From contig NZ_JANIBL010000002.1 in assembly GCF_024505055.1 (NCBI RefSeq), positions 1 through 64,000 on the forward strand: DNA of 64,000 bases, in the 5' to 3' direction. This document shows positions 30,316-39,884 of the stretch, one piece after another. The stretch is from Methylomonas rosea (GTDB lineage Bacteria; Pseudomonadota; Gammaproteobacteria; Methylococcales; Methylomonadaceae). A program made the position numbers and the translations under genes. Below the pieces are notes generated by a model. It was not told the DNA's origin. It searched no databases and saw only the letters and a program-made list of their open reading frames with translations. Each line of letters starts with the position of its first letter. Positions within the stretch are counted from its first letter, which is position 1.

Positions 30316-30867
30316 TCAGTCGCGGCCGTTCAGATGTGCCAAGGCAATATATAACGCGGCAATCGAGCGGGCTTCGCTGCATTCGCCGCTGGCTAACAAA
30401 GTATCGATACTATTCAGCGGCCAAGGCACCACTTGCAGCTCTTCCGGTTCGTCGCCGACCAGTTTTTCCGGATACAGTTCTTCGGCGAGAATAATATCTA
30501 TCGTGTGTTCCAAATAGGCCGGCGCCAGGGATACGCGGTGCAAATGGCGTAATTTGGCGGCGCCGTAACCGATTTCTTCTTTCAATTCCCGATTGGCGGC
30601 GTCCAGCATGTCTTCGCCGGCATCGAGCTTGCCTTTGGGTAAGCCCAGTTCGTAACGATGGATGCCGGCGGCGTATTCCCTAACCAGCAGCACGGTATCG
30701 GGGTCCAGCATCGGCACAATCAGCACCGCGCCATGCGAGGCGCTGCGGGCCAGGCGCTCGTATTGGCGGCGCTCGCCGTTACTAAATTCCAGGTCCAGGG
30801 CTTCGATGCAGAATTGCCGGGTTTGGGCGATGACGGTTTGTTTCAGGATTTTCGGTCTGTTGGGCAT
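30316..30867 (-). CDS. nudE: ADP compounds hydrolase NudE (Nudix)
   Basis: Hydrolyses ADP-ribose, Ap3A, NADH and similar ADP compounds, a housekeeping role in the cytoplasm. The Nudix box is complete at residues 79-101 (Gly79, Glu85, then REL-K-EE at 93-98). The LEFSNGERRQYERL segment and the late GDEPEELQVVPWPL region closely follow E. coli NudE. The start at 30867 gives 183 residues, close to the E. coli length; the frame is open 21 codons further upstream. It converges on batD with 20 bases between the stop codons. Confidence 0.93.
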   Translation of the reverse strand: MPNRPKILKQTVIAQTRQFCIEALDLEFSNGERRQYERLARSASHGAVLIVPMLDPDTVLLVREYAAGIHRYELGLPKGKLDAGEDMLDAANRELKEEIGYGAAKLRHLHRVSLAPAYLEHTIDIILAEELYPEKLVGDEPEELQVVPWPLNSIDTLLASGECSEARSIAALYIALAHLNGRD

Positions 30868-30949
30868 CGGCTCAGGTTCTACAACTTGGTTGCTGATTGG
30901 TTGCTGAAGTGGATTTGCTTTCAATGCCAAGATCGGCGCGAAAGCAATT

Positions 30950-32461
30950 CTAACTGTTGGCTAACTTGAAAAATCCAACCACGTTTTGCAGTTGTTCGGC
31001 TTGCCCGTTCAATTCCTCGGCGGTTGCCGCCATTTCTTCCGAGGCGGCCGCGTTTTGTTGGGTTACTCTGTCCAGCTGGCGCATGGCCTCGCTGATTTGC
31101 TTGATACCGCTGGCTTGTTCTGCTGACGCTGCATTGATCTCTTGCACCAGGTCTGCGGTTTTAACGATATCCGGCAACACATGGCCGATCAGTACGCCGG
31201 CTTTTTCCGCAATCGATACGCTGTTGGATGCCAGTTCGTTGATTTCCGCCGCCGTGGTGCGGCTGCTTTCCGCCAGTTTACGGACTTCCGCCGCCACTAC
31301 GGCAAAGCCTTTACCGTGTTCGCCGGCGGAAGCGGCTTCGATTGCCGCGTTTAAGGACAGCAAATTGGTTTTGTAGGCGATGTCTTCGATCAGTCCGATT
31401 TTTTTGGCGATGTGTTTCATGGCATTGACGGTTTCGATCACCGCTTCCCCGCCTTGTTTGGCCTCGCTGGCGGATTTGCCGGCCATCTGTTCGGTAACGT
31501 GAGCGTTTTCGGTATTTTGTTGCACCGAAGCGCTGAGTTGTTCGATGGAACTGGTGGTTTCTTCGACACTGGCCGCCTGCTCGGTGGTGGCTTGGCTGAT
31601 CGATTGCGCGGTAGCGCTGACTTCCTTGGACGCCGAGCTTAATACGTCGGCGTTGCCGAGAACTTGCTGAACGACGTTACTGAGCTGGTCACGCATGCTT
31701 TTTAAATCGTACAGCAAACTGCTGCTGTCGCCGTCCCGCAGTTCTATCGCCACGGAAAGGTCGCCGGCGGCCATGGTATTGACCGCTTCGGCGGCATAGC
31801 TGGGTTCTCCGCCAAGCTGCGTCATTAAGCTTTTAGTGATCAGATAGCCGGCAACGCCGCCAATCACCACGGAAATTAGCGCCAATGTGGTAATCAAGTT
31901 CACGCTTTGATTAACCGTTTCTTTGGCTTCTACTCCGGATTGTTTCATTAGCTTGGTTTGAAACTCGATTAGCAAATTGACCGCATCGATATAACTGGTT
32001 TGCAATTTTCTAACTTCGGACAGCAGGAAATCCGCAGCTTCCGCCTGCTTGCCTGCTCCGGCCAATTTGATGAACTGATCCTGGGCGGCAATATAAGGTG
32101 TACGGGCATCCAGCACCTTTTTGAGTACGGCTTTACCTTCCGCGCTGCTAATACTCTCGTCGAGTTTATCCAGGTTTTCCTTGATAGCTCGACGCGCGTC
32201 TTGAATGCGGGTGAGTTCCTTGTCGATGGTGGCTTGGTCTTTGACAATCAGGGTGTTGCGCATCGATCGGGCGATAATATTGATATTGTCGATGGCATTA
32301 TTGGCCCAGACCGTTTTCGGAAATTTATCGTTGACCATATTGTCGATGTTGGACAGCAGGTCGTTCATCCCGTTGATGCTGATACCGGCAATCATGGCCA
32401 ATAATAGTAGGACCCCACTGAATCCCAATCCTAAACGGGTTCGCACTTTCATGGCACTCAT
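30950..32461 (-). CDS. Methyl-accepting chemotaxis protein
   Basis: A 503-residue chemoreceptor. Start at 32461 has AAAGGAGT at ideal spacing. First membrane helix about 9-29, a four-helix-bundle periplasmic sensor (about 30-187), second helix 188-208, HAMP to about 262, then the signalling domain with the conserved tip [20 protein letters not shown] and [15 protein letters not shown]. No CheR-binding pentapeptide is present at the C terminus. The ligand cannot be predicted. No che genes lie in the window, so it is an orphan receptor that would join an array encoded elsewhere. Confidence 0.94.
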   Translation of the reverse strand: MSAMKVRTRLGLGFSGVLLLLAMIAGISINGMNDLLSNIDNMVNDKFPKTVWANNAIDNINIIARSMRNTLIVKDQATIDKELTRIQDARRAIKENLDKLDESISSAEGKAVLKKVLDARTPYIAAQDQFIKLAGAGKQAEAADFLLSEVRKLQTSYIDAVNLLIEFQTKLMKQSGVEAKETVNQSVNLITTLALISVVIGGVAGYLITKSLMTQLGGEPSYAAEAVNTMAAGDLSVAIELRDGDSSSLLYDLKSMRDQLSNVVQQVLGNADVLSSASKEVSATAQSISQATTEQAASVEETTSSIEQLSASVQQNTENAHVTEQMAGKSASEAKQGGEAVIETVNAMKHIAKKIGLIEDIAYKTNLLSLNAAIEAASAGEHGKGFAVVAAEVRKLAESSRTTAAEINELASNSVSIAEKAGVLIGHVLPDIVKTADLVQEINAASAEQASGIKQISEAMRQLDRVTQQNAAASEEMAATAEELNGQAEQLQNVVGFFKLANS

Positions 32462-32638
32462 GAATTTAACTCCTTTCGATGGCTGAAGCCGGAACAAAAC
32501 AGATATAAAAGCTTTTAATCCTTTTTCTTATAGACATCAAGCCTAGCTGAACTTGGCGATTTTCCGGTTAGAATAAAAAACTAATTTAGGCTGTGTTTGG
32601 GAACGACAAGAGCTATTGAATGATAAGGATAAACTGAA

Positions 32639-33295
32639 ATGCTCGACTGGAAACAAATCGATACCGTACTGTTGGATATGGACGGCACTTTGCTGGATTT
32701 GAATTTCGATAATCATTTTTGGCAGGAGTTTGTACCCTTGCGCTTTGCCGAACTGCACAGCCTAACGCTTGAGGACGCCAAGCAGCAGTTGGCACCGCGT
32801 TTTAAGGCGATGGAAGGTAAACTGGAATGGTATTGCCTGGATTATTGGACTCAGGAATTGGCCTTGAATATCGCCGGGCTGAAGCAAGAGTTGGCCGGCT
32901 TGATTGCGGTGCATCCGCATGTCACCGAGTTTTTGGATGCGGTGCGAGCCAGCGGCAAGCGTTTATTGCTGGTGACGAATGCGCACCGCGACAGCTTGAA
33001 CTTGAAGATGGAAAAAACCTGTCTGCATGGGTTTTTCGACGAAATCGTTTCGTCGCACGATTTTGGTTTTGCCAAGGAGCAGCAAGGTTTTTGGCAAATC
33101 CTGCAAGACAAACATCTGTTTGAAAAGGATAGAACGCTGCTGGTAGACGATAGTGTTGCGGTGCTGGCTTCGGCCCGGACTTTCGGCATTGCTCATCTGG
33201 TGTCGATCAGCAAGCCGGATAGTCAACGGCCGGTTAAGCAGGTTGCTGAGTTTGCGGCGGTGGAGGATTTTCGGGCGTTGATGCCTGGTTTGTAG
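32639..33295 (+). CDS. yrfG: GMP/IMP nucleotidase YrfG (HAD superfamily)
   Basis: A 218-residue HAD phosphatase. Motif I DMDGTLLDL (Asp13, Asp15) is followed by FDNHFWQEFVP and WYCLDYWTQEL, which are characteristic of YrfG. Motif II is in LLLVTNAH, and motif IV in LLVDDSVAVL. E. coli YrfG dephosphorylates GMP and IMP. AAGGAT precedes the ATG. nudE lies nearby, as in E. coli. The last 62 bases overlap the convergent rhlB coding end. Confidence 0.93.
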   Translation: MLDWKQIDTVLLDMDGTLLDLNFDNHFWQEFVPLRFAELHSLTLEDAKQQLAPRFKAMEGKLEWYCLDYWTQELALNIAGLKQELAGLIAVHPHVTEFLDAVRASGKRLLLVTNAHRDSLNLKMEKTCLHGFFDEIVSSHDFGFAKEQQGFWQILQDKHLFEKDRTLLVDDSVAVLASARTFGIAHLVSISKPDSQRPVKQVAEFAAVEDFRALMPGL

Positions 33296-34574
33296 CTGTA
33301 GCGGGGCGCGGCGGCCGGTGCTCTCTGGGTTTGTGCTCTGAACGCGGCGGGCGTTTGTCGCGCTGCATGACCCGTTCGCGAGGCTCGCGGCGTTCGGGTT
33401 TGACTACGTCTTCCACCATCAATTCGGGCGTGATGGTTTGCACCGGCACTTTCTCGCCGATGTAATCCTCGATGTCCGGCATCGAATAAGCGTATTCCTC
33501 GCAAATAAAGCTGATCGCTTCCCCGCTGGCACCGAAACGGGCGGTACGGCCGATACGATGCACGTAATCCTCGACATCCTGAGGCAAGTCGTAATTGAAC
33601 ACATGCGAGACATCGGGAATATGTAGTCCGCGCGCCGCGACGTCGGTAGCAATCAACAGCGTGACCCGATTTTCCTGGAAGTCGTTGAGCAGACGCTGGC
33701 GCTTTTCTTGGGGCACGTCGCCGCTGAGCATGGCGGTTTTGTGGCCGTTGGCTTGCAGATAATCGTCCAACTGTTCGGCGCAACGTTTGGTATTGACGAA
33801 GACAATGCTGCGCTGCGGTTGATGCTGTTTCAGCAAGCCCAGCAATAGCGGGATTTTTTGTTCATTGGCGGGACAGTAAGCCACTTGGTTGATGGCTTTG
33901 GATGTCACTTCCTCGGATTCGATACGAATCAGCACCGGGTTGTTCATGTGCTCGTAAGCCAGTTCGGTCACTTTATAAGACAGCGTGGCCGAGAACAGCA
34001 TGTTCAGGCGCTTTTCCGCCGGCGGCATGCGGCGCAGCAAGAAGCGGATGTCCTTGATAAAGCCCAGATCGAACATGCGGTCGGCTTCGTCCATCACGGT
34101 GACTTGAATGTTATCCAGCGTGAAGGCGCCCTGCCGGTAAAAATCGATAATCCGGCCGGGTGTGCCGATAATGATGTCGACATTGCCTTTGATTTTATCC
34201 AGTTGCTTTTGGTAGTCGGTGCCGCCGTAGATCAAGGCAAACTTCAGGTTCAGATACTTGCTCAGGGCCAGTGCATCTTTATGAATCTGAATCGCCAGTT
34301 CTCGAGTTGGTGCCAGAATCAGCGCGCGCGGGTTTTTGATTTTTTCGCTTTCGTCGTTGATCAGATGCTGAAAGGTGGCCAGCAGAAAGGTGGCGGTTTT
34401 ACCGGTGCCGGTTTGGGCTTGGCCGGCAATGTCTTTGCCCCGCAACGACAAGGGCAAGGACTTATCCTGAATGGGCGTGCAGTTGATGAATCCTGCTTCT
34501 TTCAGACCTTTAATGATGGAGTCGGACAGCTCCAAATTGCTAAAACGCGTTTCCGTTAAATGTGTTTTCTTCAT
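33234..34574 (-). CDS. rhlB: DEAD-box RNA helicase RhlB
   Basis: An ATP-dependent RNA helicase that works with RNase E and polynucleotide phosphorylase in mRNA decay. The 446-residue protein opens MKKTHLTETRFSNLELSDS, very like E. coli RhlB. Q-motif TPIQ, motif I AQTGTGKT (53-60), DEAD motif in VMDEADRM, SAT in LFSATLSYK, and HRIGRTAR are intact. The C-terminal tail is Arg/Pro-rich and then Pro/Gln-rich, suitable for RNA or protein contact. Divergent from trxA-rho as in enterobacteria. The 3' end overlaps yrfG by 62 bases, tail to tail. Confidence 0.94.
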   Translation of the reverse strand: MKKTHLTETRFSNLELSDSIIKGLKEAGFINCTPIQDKSLPLSLRGKDIAGQAQTGTGKTATFLLATFQHLINDESEKIKNPRALILAPTRELAIQIHKDALALSKYLNLKFALIYGGTDYQKQLDKIKGNVDIIIGTPGRIIDFYRQGAFTLDNIQVTVMDEADRMFDLGFIKDIRFLLRRMPPAEKRLNMLFSATLSYKVTELAYEHMNNPVLIRIESEEVTSKAINQVAYCPANEQKIPLLLGLLKQHQPQRSIVFVNTKRCAEQLDDYLQANGHKTAMLSGDVPQEKRQRLLNDFQENRVTLLIATDVAARGLHIPDVSHVFNYDLPQDVEDYVHRIGRTARFGASGEAISFICEEYAYSMPDIEDYIGEKVPVQTITPELMVEDVVKPERREPRERVMQRDKRPPRSEHKPREHRPPRPATATNQASTPENPPPPQTQQPA

Positions 34575-34616
34575 AGCCCGATAGAATAAACTAAAAAGCC
34601 GCGCGGTTGAAATCGA

Positions 34617-34646
34617 TTGACAATTAAAGCGCCGCGAAACTATAGT
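34617..34646 (+). promoter_or_regulatory. Sigma-70 type promoter for trxA
   Basis: TTGACA at 34617-34622 and TATAGT at 34641-34646 are separated by 18 bases, close to consensus. The predicted start near 34653 gives a short leader for trxA. This is the clearest sigma-70 promoter I found in the window. Confidence 0.7.
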
Positions 34647-34675
34647 CTTGACTTTGTAAACTAATGGAGAATGGC

Positions 34676-35002
34676 GTGAGCGACCTAGTCCTTCATGTAT
34701 CAGACGCTGATTTTAATGAAACTGTGTTGAAAGCCGGTACGCCGGTATTGGTTGATTATTGGGCAGAATGGTGTGGTCCATGCAAAATGATTGCCCCGGT
34801 TTTGGATGAAATTGCATCCGAGTATCAAGGCAAACTCACTGTTGCCAAGCTGAATATCGACGAAAACCCCAAAACGCCTCAGCACTACGGTGTAAGAGGT
34901 ATTCCGACTTTGATGCTTTTCAAGGGCGGCGAAGTGGAAGCGACTAAAGTTGGCGCCTTAACCAAATCCCAATTGGCTGCGTTTATCGATAGCAACATCT
35001 AA
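34676..35002 (+). CDS. trxA: Thioredoxin 1
   Basis: A cytoplasmic disulfide reductant. From the GTG at 34676 the protein has 108 residues, matching E. coli TrxA, and begins at the SDLVLHVSD segment typical of the family. GGAG at 34666-34669 sits six bases before this GTG, whereas the in-frame ATG at 34664 has no Shine-Dalgarno sequence. The active site is WCGPC with Cys33 and Cys36, and the cis-proline is in RGIPTLMLF. rho follows 174 bases later, the usual trxA-rho arrangement. Confidence 0.96.
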   Translation: MSDLVLHVSDADFNETVLKAGTPVLVDYWAEWCGPCKMIAPVLDEIASEYQGKLTVAKLNIDENPKTPQHYGVRGIPTLMLFKGGEVEATKVGALTKSQLAAFIDSNI

Positions 35003-35015
35003 ATCAAGCCGAATC

Positions 35016-35051
35016 ACCGGATTTATTAAAAATGTTTTTGATAAGTCCGGT
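35016..35051. terminator. Long hairpin between trxA and rho
   Basis: ACCGGATTTATT (35016-35027) pairs with GATAAGTCCGGT (35040-35051) with one G-T and one mismatch; the intervening AAAAATGTTTTT can extend the stem. The hairpin starts 14 bases after the trxA stop. No T-run follows, so it may be a processing or stability element or a weak terminator rather than a strong one. It lies in the rho leader, a place where Rho commonly limits its own synthesis. Confidence 0.5.
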
Positions 35052-35176
35052 TATTGCGCTAGAATTTTCTCCGCTTGCTTCTTCGCATCCTGAACGTCCT
35101 TAATTAATCCAACAACTACCTTCCGCTGTAAACGGCACTCTGCTGTTTTGCATTTCTTTCATTTCCCTTAATCAAC

Positions 35177-36433
35177 ATGAATCTTACCGAGTTAAAACTT
35201 AAACAAGTCACTGAAATCATTGCAATTGCCGAGTCTTTGGGCCTGGAAAATATCGACAGAGCCCGAAAGCAGGAATTGATTTTTGCGATTTTGAAGAAAC
35301 AGGCGAAGAGCGGTGAAGATATTTTTGGCGATGGGGTTTTGGAGATACTGGCGGACGGATTCGGTTTTTTAAGAACCCCCGGTTGTTCTTATTTGGCGGG
35401 ACCGGACGACATTTATGTATCGCCCAGTCAGATCAGGCGCTTTGGATTACGCACCGGCGACACAGTCAGCGGTAAAATCCGCCCACCCAAGGAAGGCGAA
35501 CGTTATTTCGCGATGTTGAAGGTGGAAAGCATCAACTTCGAATCGCCCGAGCAATCCAAAAACAAGATTTCCTTTTCCAACCTGACGCCGCTGTTTGCCA
35601 ACAAACGTTTCCGTCTGGAACAAGGCAACGGTACCAGTGAAGATTTAACCGCCCGCATCATCGATTTGATTGCCCCTATCGGTAAAGGCCAGCGCGGCCT
35701 GATCGTTTCGCCGCCGAAAGCCGGTAAAACCATGATCATGCAAAGCATCGCCCACGCGATCGCCGAGAATAATCCCGAATGTTATCTGATCGTGTTGTTG
35801 ATCGACGAGCGTCCGGAAGAGGTCACCGAGATGGAGCGTTGCGTGCGCGGCGAGGTGGTATCCAGTACCTTCGACGAACCTGCCACCCGCCACGTACAAG
35901 TGGCCGACATGGTGATCGAAAAAGCCCGCAGAATGGTGGAGCACAAGCACGACGTGGTTATCCTGTTAGACTCGATTACCCGTCTGGCCCGCGCATACAA
36001 CATGGTAGTGCCGTCTTCCGGCAAATTGTTGTCCGGCGGTGTTGACGCCAATGCGCTGGAAAAACCCAAACGCTTTTTCGGTGCGGCGCGGAATATCGAA
36101 GAAGGCGGCAGCTTGACCATCATCGCCACCGCACTGGTGGAAACCGGCTCGCGGATGGACGAGGTGATCTTCGAAGAGTTCAAAGGTACCGGTAACATGG
36201 AACTGCATCTGGAGCGGAAAATCGCTGAAAAACGGATCTATCCGGCCATTAACATCAACCGCTCCGGCACCCGCCGCGAAGAATATCTGGTTGATCCTGA
36301 CGAACTGCAAAAAACCTGGATTTTGCGCAAAATCCTGCAACCGATGGACGAATTGGCCGCATCCGAGTTTTTGTTAGGCAAACTCAAAGACTTTAAAACC
36401 AACGCCGCGTTCTTCGAGTCGATGAAACGATAA
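35177..36433 (+). CDS. rho: Transcription termination factor Rho
   Basis: A hexameric RNA-dependent ATPase that terminates transcription. The 418-residue length equals that of E. coli Rho. The N-terminal RNA-binding part shows MNLTELKLK and DGFGFLR, the primary-site fold. Walker A SPPKAGKT is at residues 178-185, followed by the [10 protein letters not shown] loop, [11 protein letters not shown] and the secondary-site Q/R-loop segments ([13 protein letters not shown]). No insertion domain is present. Preceded by a 174-base leader with a hairpin. Confidence 0.98.
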   Translation: MNLTELKLKQVTEIIAIAESLGLENIDRARKQELIFAILKKQAKSGEDIFGDGVLEILADGFGFLRTPGCSYLAGPDDIYVSPSQIRRFGLRTGDTVSGKIRPPKEGERYFAMLKVESINFESPEQSKNKISFSNLTPLFANKRFRLEQGNGTSEDLTARIIDLIAPIGKGQRGLIVSPPKAGKTMIMQSIAHAIAENNPECYLIVLLIDERPEEVTEMERCVRGEVVSSTFDEPATRHVQVADMVIEKARRMVEHKHDVVILLDSITRLARAYNMVVPSSGKLLSGGVDANALEKPKRFFGAARNIEEGGSLTIIATALVETGSRMDEVIFEEFKGTGNMELHLERKIAEKRIYPAININRSGTRREEYLVDPDELQKTWILRKILQPMDELAASEFLLGKLKDFKTNAAFFESMKR

Positions 36434-36448
36434 GTACCAAACTCCCGC

Positions 36449-36474
36449 CGACGAGCGATACGCATCGCTCGTCG
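36449..36474 (+). terminator. Perfect hairpin after rho
   Basis: CGACGAGCGAT at 36449-36459 is the exact reverse complement of 36464-36474, an 11-bp GC-rich stem with a four-base loop, 16 bases after the rho stop. Only scattered T residues follow, so an intrinsic terminator is likely but not textbook. Confidence 0.6.
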
Positions 36475-36646
36475 CAAGTTAGCCAAACACTCTCCAATCC
36501 TATTTTACTTCCCCTGTTTTATCCATAAAACACAAAAGCCTATCCTCAGTCTGAGGCGCAGGTAGCCGCGCAGCAACACATTTGATGGTTATCGATGCGA
36601 TTAATTTTGTTATATTGCGCGACGACCTTAAACGAGGAGTACGGCC

Positions 36647-38341
36647 TTGCGAACAACCAGCAAATTTTTTATGCAATTCGTCCGATTGGCGGGCCCTTTC
36701 TGGTGCTCCGAAAATAAGACTACCATCCGCACCTTATCGGCGTTTTTGGTCGCGTTGACAGTGGCGCAAATTGCGGTCTCGGTGATTATTACCGAGTGGA
36801 GCGCGGATTTATTCGATGCTCTGGAACAGCGCTCGATGTCGAGACTGTTTACCCAAGTTGGATTGATCGTCTTGATTTTTATCGCGAATATGGCGATTAC
36901 GGCCACCCATTTGGTCGTCAAACGTCGTTTGCAATTGAGCTGGCGGGGCTGGCTAACCGACAAATTGATCGGTCAATGGATGCGTGACGGCCGGCATTAT
37001 CTGGTGACGCACTTGCCGGGCCAACACGATAATCCCGATGGCCGGATCGCCGAAGATGTTCGCATTTCCACTGAATATGCAATAGATCTGTTACACACTT
37101 TCTTTTACTGCGTGCTGTTGTTGACCAGTTTTACCGAGATATTGTGGACCTTGTCGGGGACCGTTACGGTAGATTTAGGTTTGATCGAAATCCCCATTCA
37201 AGGCCATTTGGTGTGGTTGGCGCTGATTTACGCCGCTAGCGCATCCACGCTGGGTTGGTGGATCGGTAAACCGCTCACCATGGCTACCGACAACAGGCAG
37301 ACCGTGGAAGCCAATTTCCGTTTCGCGCTGGTCAAAGCCCGCGAGAATGCTCAGGCCATCGCCTTGATTCACGGTGAGCGTCATGAGAATCCGCATTTTC
37401 ACCGCTTATTCGGAAATATTGTCGATGCCTGGAATCAGCAAACCCACGCCTGGCAGCGTATCACCATGTTCAGCTCCGGTTATTCCATATTGTCTATGGC
37501 GTTCCCTATTCTGGTGTCGGCACCGCGCTTCATCCTGGGTACTATCAGTCTGGGTGCGTTGATGCAATCCGCGCAGGCTTTCCAACAAATGGTCGCGGCT
37601 TTATCCTGGCCGGTGGACAATATGGGCAAGGTTGCGGAATGGCGCGCTTCAGTCGAGCGGGTATTAGGATTGAGCAAGGCTTTAGAACAATTGGAGCGGG
37701 AAATCGCCAAACCCGATCCCTATCGGATTCGGTTGGTTAAAAGTGACAAATCCGTATTGGCGTTTCGCGATTTATGCATTTCGCGTTTGGACCGAATCGT
37801 TTGCGTGTCCACCCTCAACGAAGAAATCAGGGCCGGAGAGCGGGTATTGATTGCCGGTAATGCATTTTCCGGCAATAAGTTGTTCAAGGCGATTGCCGGG
37901 CTTTGGCCATGGGGCGAGGGCTCTGTAGAATTGCCGGATGATGAAACCATGTTCTTTATGCCGCCGCGTCCGTATCTACCGACCGGCACTCTACGCGCCT
38001 CAATTTGCTACCCTTCCGACGCATCCGTTTTCGATCAGCAGGTCTTGGAAAATACTCTCGAGCTGGCTGGGGTTAAAGAGTTGAAAGAGCAGCTAGATCA
38101 GGTTGCCGATTGGGAAAAGAATCTCGAGCGCGAACAGAAACAACGCTTGGGTCTAGTTAGACTGTTGTTGCACAAACCTAAATGGATATTGATGCAGGAA
38201 GCCTTCGATTCGCTCGACCCTGAAGGTGAAGTGGATATGGTTAATCTGATTCATAAAAGGCTCTCAGATTCAGCTGTGCTGACCATCACCAAACAGCCCA
38301 ATATACAGGCCTTGTACAAACGGCGGATTACCCTCTGTTAA
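36647..38341 (+). CDS. SbmA/BacA- and YddA-like ABC membrane protein with degenerate ATPase domain
   Basis: A 564-residue protein from a TTG at 36647 with GAGGAG well placed. Residues about 1-340 form the membrane domain of the ABC_membrane_2 type (FVRLAGPFWCSENK start; WRGWLTDKLIGQWM; FRFALVKARENAQAIALIHGE). The C-terminal part aligns with an ABC ATPase (FKAIAGLWPWGEG) but its motifs are lost. Walker A reads GNAFSGNK (404-411), so the catalytic Lys-Ser/Thr is missing. The signature is LEREQKQR. The Walker B Asp is Gln517 (LMQEAF), and the H-loop His appears to be Lys549. ATP hydrolysis is doubtful. SbmA/BacA relatives run on protons without an ATPase, so proton-driven import of peptides or cofactors is a possibility (inference). 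Confidence 0.82.
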   Translation: MRTTSKFFMQFVRLAGPFWCSENKTTIRTLSAFLVALTVAQIAVSVIITEWSADLFDALEQRSMSRLFTQVGLIVLIFIANMAITATHLVVKRRLQLSWRGWLTDKLIGQWMRDGRHYLVTHLPGQHDNPDGRIAEDVRISTEYAIDLLHTFFYCVLLLTSFTEILWTLSGTVTVDLGLIEIPIQGHLVWLALIYAASASTLGWWIGKPLTMATDNRQTVEANFRFALVKARENAQAIALIHGERHENPHFHRLFGNIVDAWNQQTHAWQRITMFSSGYSILSMAFPILVSAPRFILGTISLGALMQSAQAFQQMVAALSWPVDNMGKVAEWRASVERVLGLSKALEQLEREIAKPDPYRIRLVKSDKSVLAFRDLCISRLDRIVCVSTLNEEIRAGERVLIAGNAFSGNKLFKAIAGLWPWGEGSVELPDDETMFFMPPRPYLPTGTLRASICYPSDASVFDQQVLENTLELAGVKELKEQLDQVADWEKNLEREQKQRLGLVRLLLHKPKWILMQEAFDSLDPEGEVDMVNLIHKRLSDSAVLTITKQPNIQALYKRRITLC

Positions 38342-38380
38342 CGGGTAACTCGCTCTAGGGCGTCGTTGTCGGGAGTTGTC

Positions 38381-39484
38381 ATGATGTCTGCTAACAAGCT
38401 GCGCGGGGTCAATCTGGGCGGCTGGTTGGTTTTAGAAAAATGGATGACTCCCAGTTTATTTGCCGGGCTGAATGCCAGGGACGAAACCAGTTGGTGCGTC
38501 GAATTGGGCCGCGACGCCGAAACGCGTTTGCAGCAGCATTGGCAAACATTCATCACCCGCGCCGACTTTGCCTGGTTGGCGCAAGTCGGGATCAATGCGG
38601 TGCGCATCCCGGTTGGCTACTGGCTGTTCGCGGCCGACTACCCCTATCATCATAGTTTCGGCACGGCGCGACACCCCTTTGTCGATGGCGGCGTTGAGGT
38701 GCTTGATCGTGCGTTCGATTGGGCCGAAGAGTTTGGTTTAAAGGTAGTTGTCGATTTGCATGCCGCGCCCGGCTGTCAGAACGGTTTCGATAATGGCGGC
38801 ATCCAGGATGTCTGCGAGTGGCATACCCAAGACACCTATATCGACTATTCCCTGGAGACCGTGGAACGATTGGCGCAGCGCTACGGCAAGCGCCCGGCCT
38901 TGCATGGGATTGAGGTCTTGAACGAGCCGCGTTGGGATGTGGATACCGAATTGTTGAAACGTTACACCAGCGCCGCGTATTGGCGTATACGCCGCCATTG
39001 TCCGGCCGAACGGGTGGCGGTAGTATTTCATGATGGTTTCAGGTCATTTCGCGAATACGCGGGCTTTTTACAGCCGCCCGAGCATGGCAATGTGATCTTC
39101 GATATACACCGTTATCAATGTTTTGTGCAGGACGATATCGACAGGGATATTTATCGGCATCTGCAAAAAGTTGTTTGCGACTTGAAAACCGAAGCCGACT
39201 ATATCATCGGCGGCCTGGGTTTGCCGACCTACGTCGGAGAATGGAGTTTGGGTTTAGATGCAAAGCTTGCAACACTTTGGGCCGACGGGCCTTTCGATTA
39301 TGTCCATACGCAGATGGACGACTTTCAATTCGATATCGTTTGTCGTGGCTACGCGGCCGCCCAGTTAGCCGTGTTCGAAAAGTATTTGGGGTGGTTTTTC
39401 TGGAGCTATAAAACCGAGAATATGCCGCAATGGAATTTTCGGGAATGTGTCGAGCGTGGCTGGTTGCCGGGCAAGTTTGCTTGA
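38381..39484 (+). CDS. Glycoside hydrolase family 5, exo-beta-1,3-glucanase-like
   Basis: A 367-residue TIM-barrel hydrolase. GGGAG at 38371-38375 supports the ATG at 38381 (an ATG at 38384 is equally usable). The opening KLRGVNLGGWLVLEKWMTPS is characteristic of the subfamily that includes fungal exo-1,3-glucanases. The acid/base is Glu182 (EVLNEPRW), the nucleophile Glu287 (YVGEWSLG), and VVDLHAAPGCQNG is the typical beta-4 region. There is no signal peptide, so the enzyme appears cytoplasmic and may process intracellular or imported beta-glucan or a glucosylated metabolite. That role is inference. Confidence 0.85.
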   Translation: MMSANKLRGVNLGGWLVLEKWMTPSLFAGLNARDETSWCVELGRDAETRLQQHWQTFITRADFAWLAQVGINAVRIPVGYWLFAADYPYHHSFGTARHPFVDGGVEVLDRAFDWAEEFGLKVVVDLHAAPGCQNGFDNGGIQDVCEWHTQDTYIDYSLETVERLAQRYGKRPALHGIEVLNEPRWDVDTELLKRYTSAAYWRIRRHCPAERVAVVFHDGFRSFREYAGFLQPPEHGNVIFDIHRYQCFVQDDIDRDIYRHLQKVVCDLKTEADYIIGGLGLPTYVGEWSLGLDAKLATLWADGPFDYVHTQMDDFQFDIVCRGYAAAQLAVFEKYLGWFFWSYKTENMPQWNFRECVERGWLPGKFA

Positions 39485-39618
39485 CGCTTGGAGCGCTTGC
39501 GAAAATATTTAGTATTTTAAGTGGGGGATTTGCGTTCTGGAACGTCTTACTATTAACAGCATCATAGCAATCATGCCGGATGGGTATGTTTTAGCCGAGA
39601 ATGATGATTAGGTGTAAT

Positions 39619-39879
39619 ATGAAAACAAGACGATCTCGAACCAAATTGGACAAAATGTCGCCGGAAGCCTTGGATGCCTGCTTCCCGTCGGCCCGCTATT
39701 TTCAAGTTCACTTCGAATATCTGCATGAAACCATAAGCGAATTGAAACAGCAGGTTACTCAAGCCAATCAGCAAATTGCCGAACTGCAACAGCAGCTGCA
39801 AGCCCATTCATTAGGTGAAATGCCAACGGTAAATTACGCTGCTGATACAAAATCCACGGGCAATTTGCGCCAGTCTTAA
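39619..39879 (+). CDS. Small hypothetical coiled-coil protein
   Basis: An 86-residue protein of unknown function, starting at the ATG at 39619 (a start 18 bases earlier is possible). Basic N terminus (MKTRRSRTKLDKMS), a central segment FPSARYFQVHFEYLHETISE, then a heptad-rich Gln/Leu coiled coil (about residues 40-66) and a polar tail. No signal peptide and no cysteine pairs. It ends five bases before moaE on the opposite strand. Confidence 0.55.
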   Translation: MKTRRSRTKLDKMSPEALDACFPSARYFQVHFEYLHETISELKQQVTQANQQIAELQQQLQAHSLGEMPTVNYAADTKSTGNLRQS

Positions 39880-39884
39880 CAGCA

